A DNA stretch of 64,000 bases from Gonapodya prolifera JEL478 (lineage: Eukaryota; Monoblepharomycota; Monoblepharidomycetes; Monoblepharidales; Gonapodyaceae), in assembly GCA_001574975.1 (NCBI GenBank), contig KQ965823.1, forward strand, positions 84,712 to 148,711, in the 5' to 3' direction. This document shows, piece after piece, positions 63,409-64,000 of this stretch (positions are counted from its first letter, which is position 1; each line of letters opens with the position of its first letter). The notes below the pieces were generated by a model. That model did not search any database. It had not been told where the DNA came from and saw only the letters and a program-made list of their open reading frames with translations. Position numbers and translations under genes: made by a program.

Positions 63409-64000
63409 TCATCGTTGAATTATAATGCTACTTCGCAGTAAACTTGTTCGTACGAGTGGCTCCACGCACACGAATTTCCCGCACGATTCGCAAAGCGAAA
63501 CTATCCCAGGAGTCTGAGCACAGACCCGAAAAATAGCGAACGCGCACTCGGGTTCAATACAGTACTGATCTACAGGATTGATGCACGCCTCCGACCCACA
63601 CTTGTCCACGCGCGAAAGCGTGCACTGCGAGCCGTGACCACACCTCACGTCCAGTGCACCTCCTTTTCCCAGCGGAGGATGTAACGCTTAATCACAAACA
63701 TCGCAAACGTACCCGAGCAGGCATTTCCAGCACATTGATTTTGCCAAGGTTTCCGCCGTGTGGTGGGACAACAACCTGCTTATGAAATTGCGGGGATCGT
63801 CCACAGTGACGATTTCGACGGTGCAAGTACGGCACATGGCAGGTTCGATCGTGACGTTGGGGAACAACTGCTCAAGACAAGTCCATACCGACTATGTGAA
63901 GGCGCGTCCCCGCCAGATGGCCTCCTGGGTGATCGCAGCAGTACCGGTAAAGTCGATGTATTCCATCGAGGCTTGATCCGGTTGATGGCCAGGGGAGGGC
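63409..64000 (-). pseudogene. F-box/Cys-rich paralogue relic, runs off the window
   Basis: The minus strand from 64000 parallels the tail of the 13.9-14.7 kb gene: YIDFTG, WTCLEQLFPNVTIEPAMCRTCTVEIVTVDDPRN, LLSHHTAETLAKSMCWKCL, then CDVCD. Relative to that copy, a Tyr codon is now TAG (near 63,893) and a Glu codon after CDVCD is TAA (near 63,685). Beyond the second stop the frame stays open to 63409 and is cysteine-rich (RCGHGSQC, CGSEACINP, CIEPEC, LCESCGKFVC), as if the family once had a longer zinc-binding tail. The 5' part, with any F-box, is outside the window. Confidence 0.6.

Noticed and set aside
63680-63900. Reassigned stop codons (TAA/TAG read as sense)
   Set aside because: In-frame TAG and TAA in the F-box relic replace Tyr and Glu of the paralogue, but all other genes end normally at TAA, TAG or TGA and eRF1 has intact NIKS and YxCxxxF motifs.

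Overview
This is nuclear DNA from a filamentous or zoosporic fungus, most likely a chytrid (Chytridiomycota or a relative). Nearly every protein-coding gene is split by many short GT-AG introns of about 45-120 nt. The proteins are opisthokont/fungal in type: eRF1, RhoGDI, an SR-protein kinase with a long spacer, peroxisomal enoyl-CoA isomerase, DUF1365 with cyclopropane-fatty-acid synthase. A triple-DM10 (EFHC/Rib72-type) axonemal protein points to an organism that still makes a flagellum. A Crinkler N-terminal relic, FAM72, and a Reeler protein also suit an early-diverging zoosporic fungus. Assignment to a genus is not possible from the window.

Layout. 0-5 kb: amidohydrolase scraps, an F-box gene, a nine-exon RhoGDI gene and a cytochrome P450 3' relic. 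5.6-13.3 kb, all on +: a C2H2 zinc-finger gene, allantoicase, the DM10 protein and a hemerythrin-domain protein. 13.9-16 kb: a decayed F-box gene. 16-21.3 kb: secreted Reeler protein (+), eRF1 (-), DUF1365 protein (+). 21.4-32.7 kb, all on -: cyclopropane-fatty-acid synthase, a decaying alkenal/LTB4-type reductase, a seven-helix receptor and an SRPK-type kinase. 34-41 kb: two small orphan genes, a Crinkler relic, a possible solo LTR, and a PTS1-bearing enoyl-CoA hydratase/isomerase. 41-51.2 kb: an F-box gene, a type I membrane protein with a FecB/BtuF-like periplasmic-binding-protein ectodomain, a secreted sphingomyelinase-like phosphodiesterase with a jacalin-like tail, a BTB/T1 gene with a relic beside it, and an MFS transporter. 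51.3-64 kb: a large disordered protein, FAM72, a fused EutB-EutC ethanolamine ammonia-lyase, an orphan gene, mitochondrial 2-Cys peroxiredoxin, a divergent pair of paralogous secreted Cys-rich proteins, and at the edge a paralogue of the decayed F-box gene carrying nonsense codons.

How genes may work together. DUF1365 and cyclopropane synthase lie tail-to-tail, matching a partnership long known from bacterial operons. Allantoicase (purine nitrogen salvage) and ethanolamine ammonia-lyase (ethanolamine nitrogen and carbon salvage, adenosylcobalamin-dependent) are both scavenging enzymes. The most unusual object is the single-chain EutB-EutC enzyme, which implies the fungus uses vitamin B12. The surface periplasmic-binding-protein-like receptor is a speculative partner for corrinoid or iron-chelate capture.

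Gene models were built by hand from reading frame and splice-site continuity. Exon edges are given where phase and homology agree, and are flagged where they do not.
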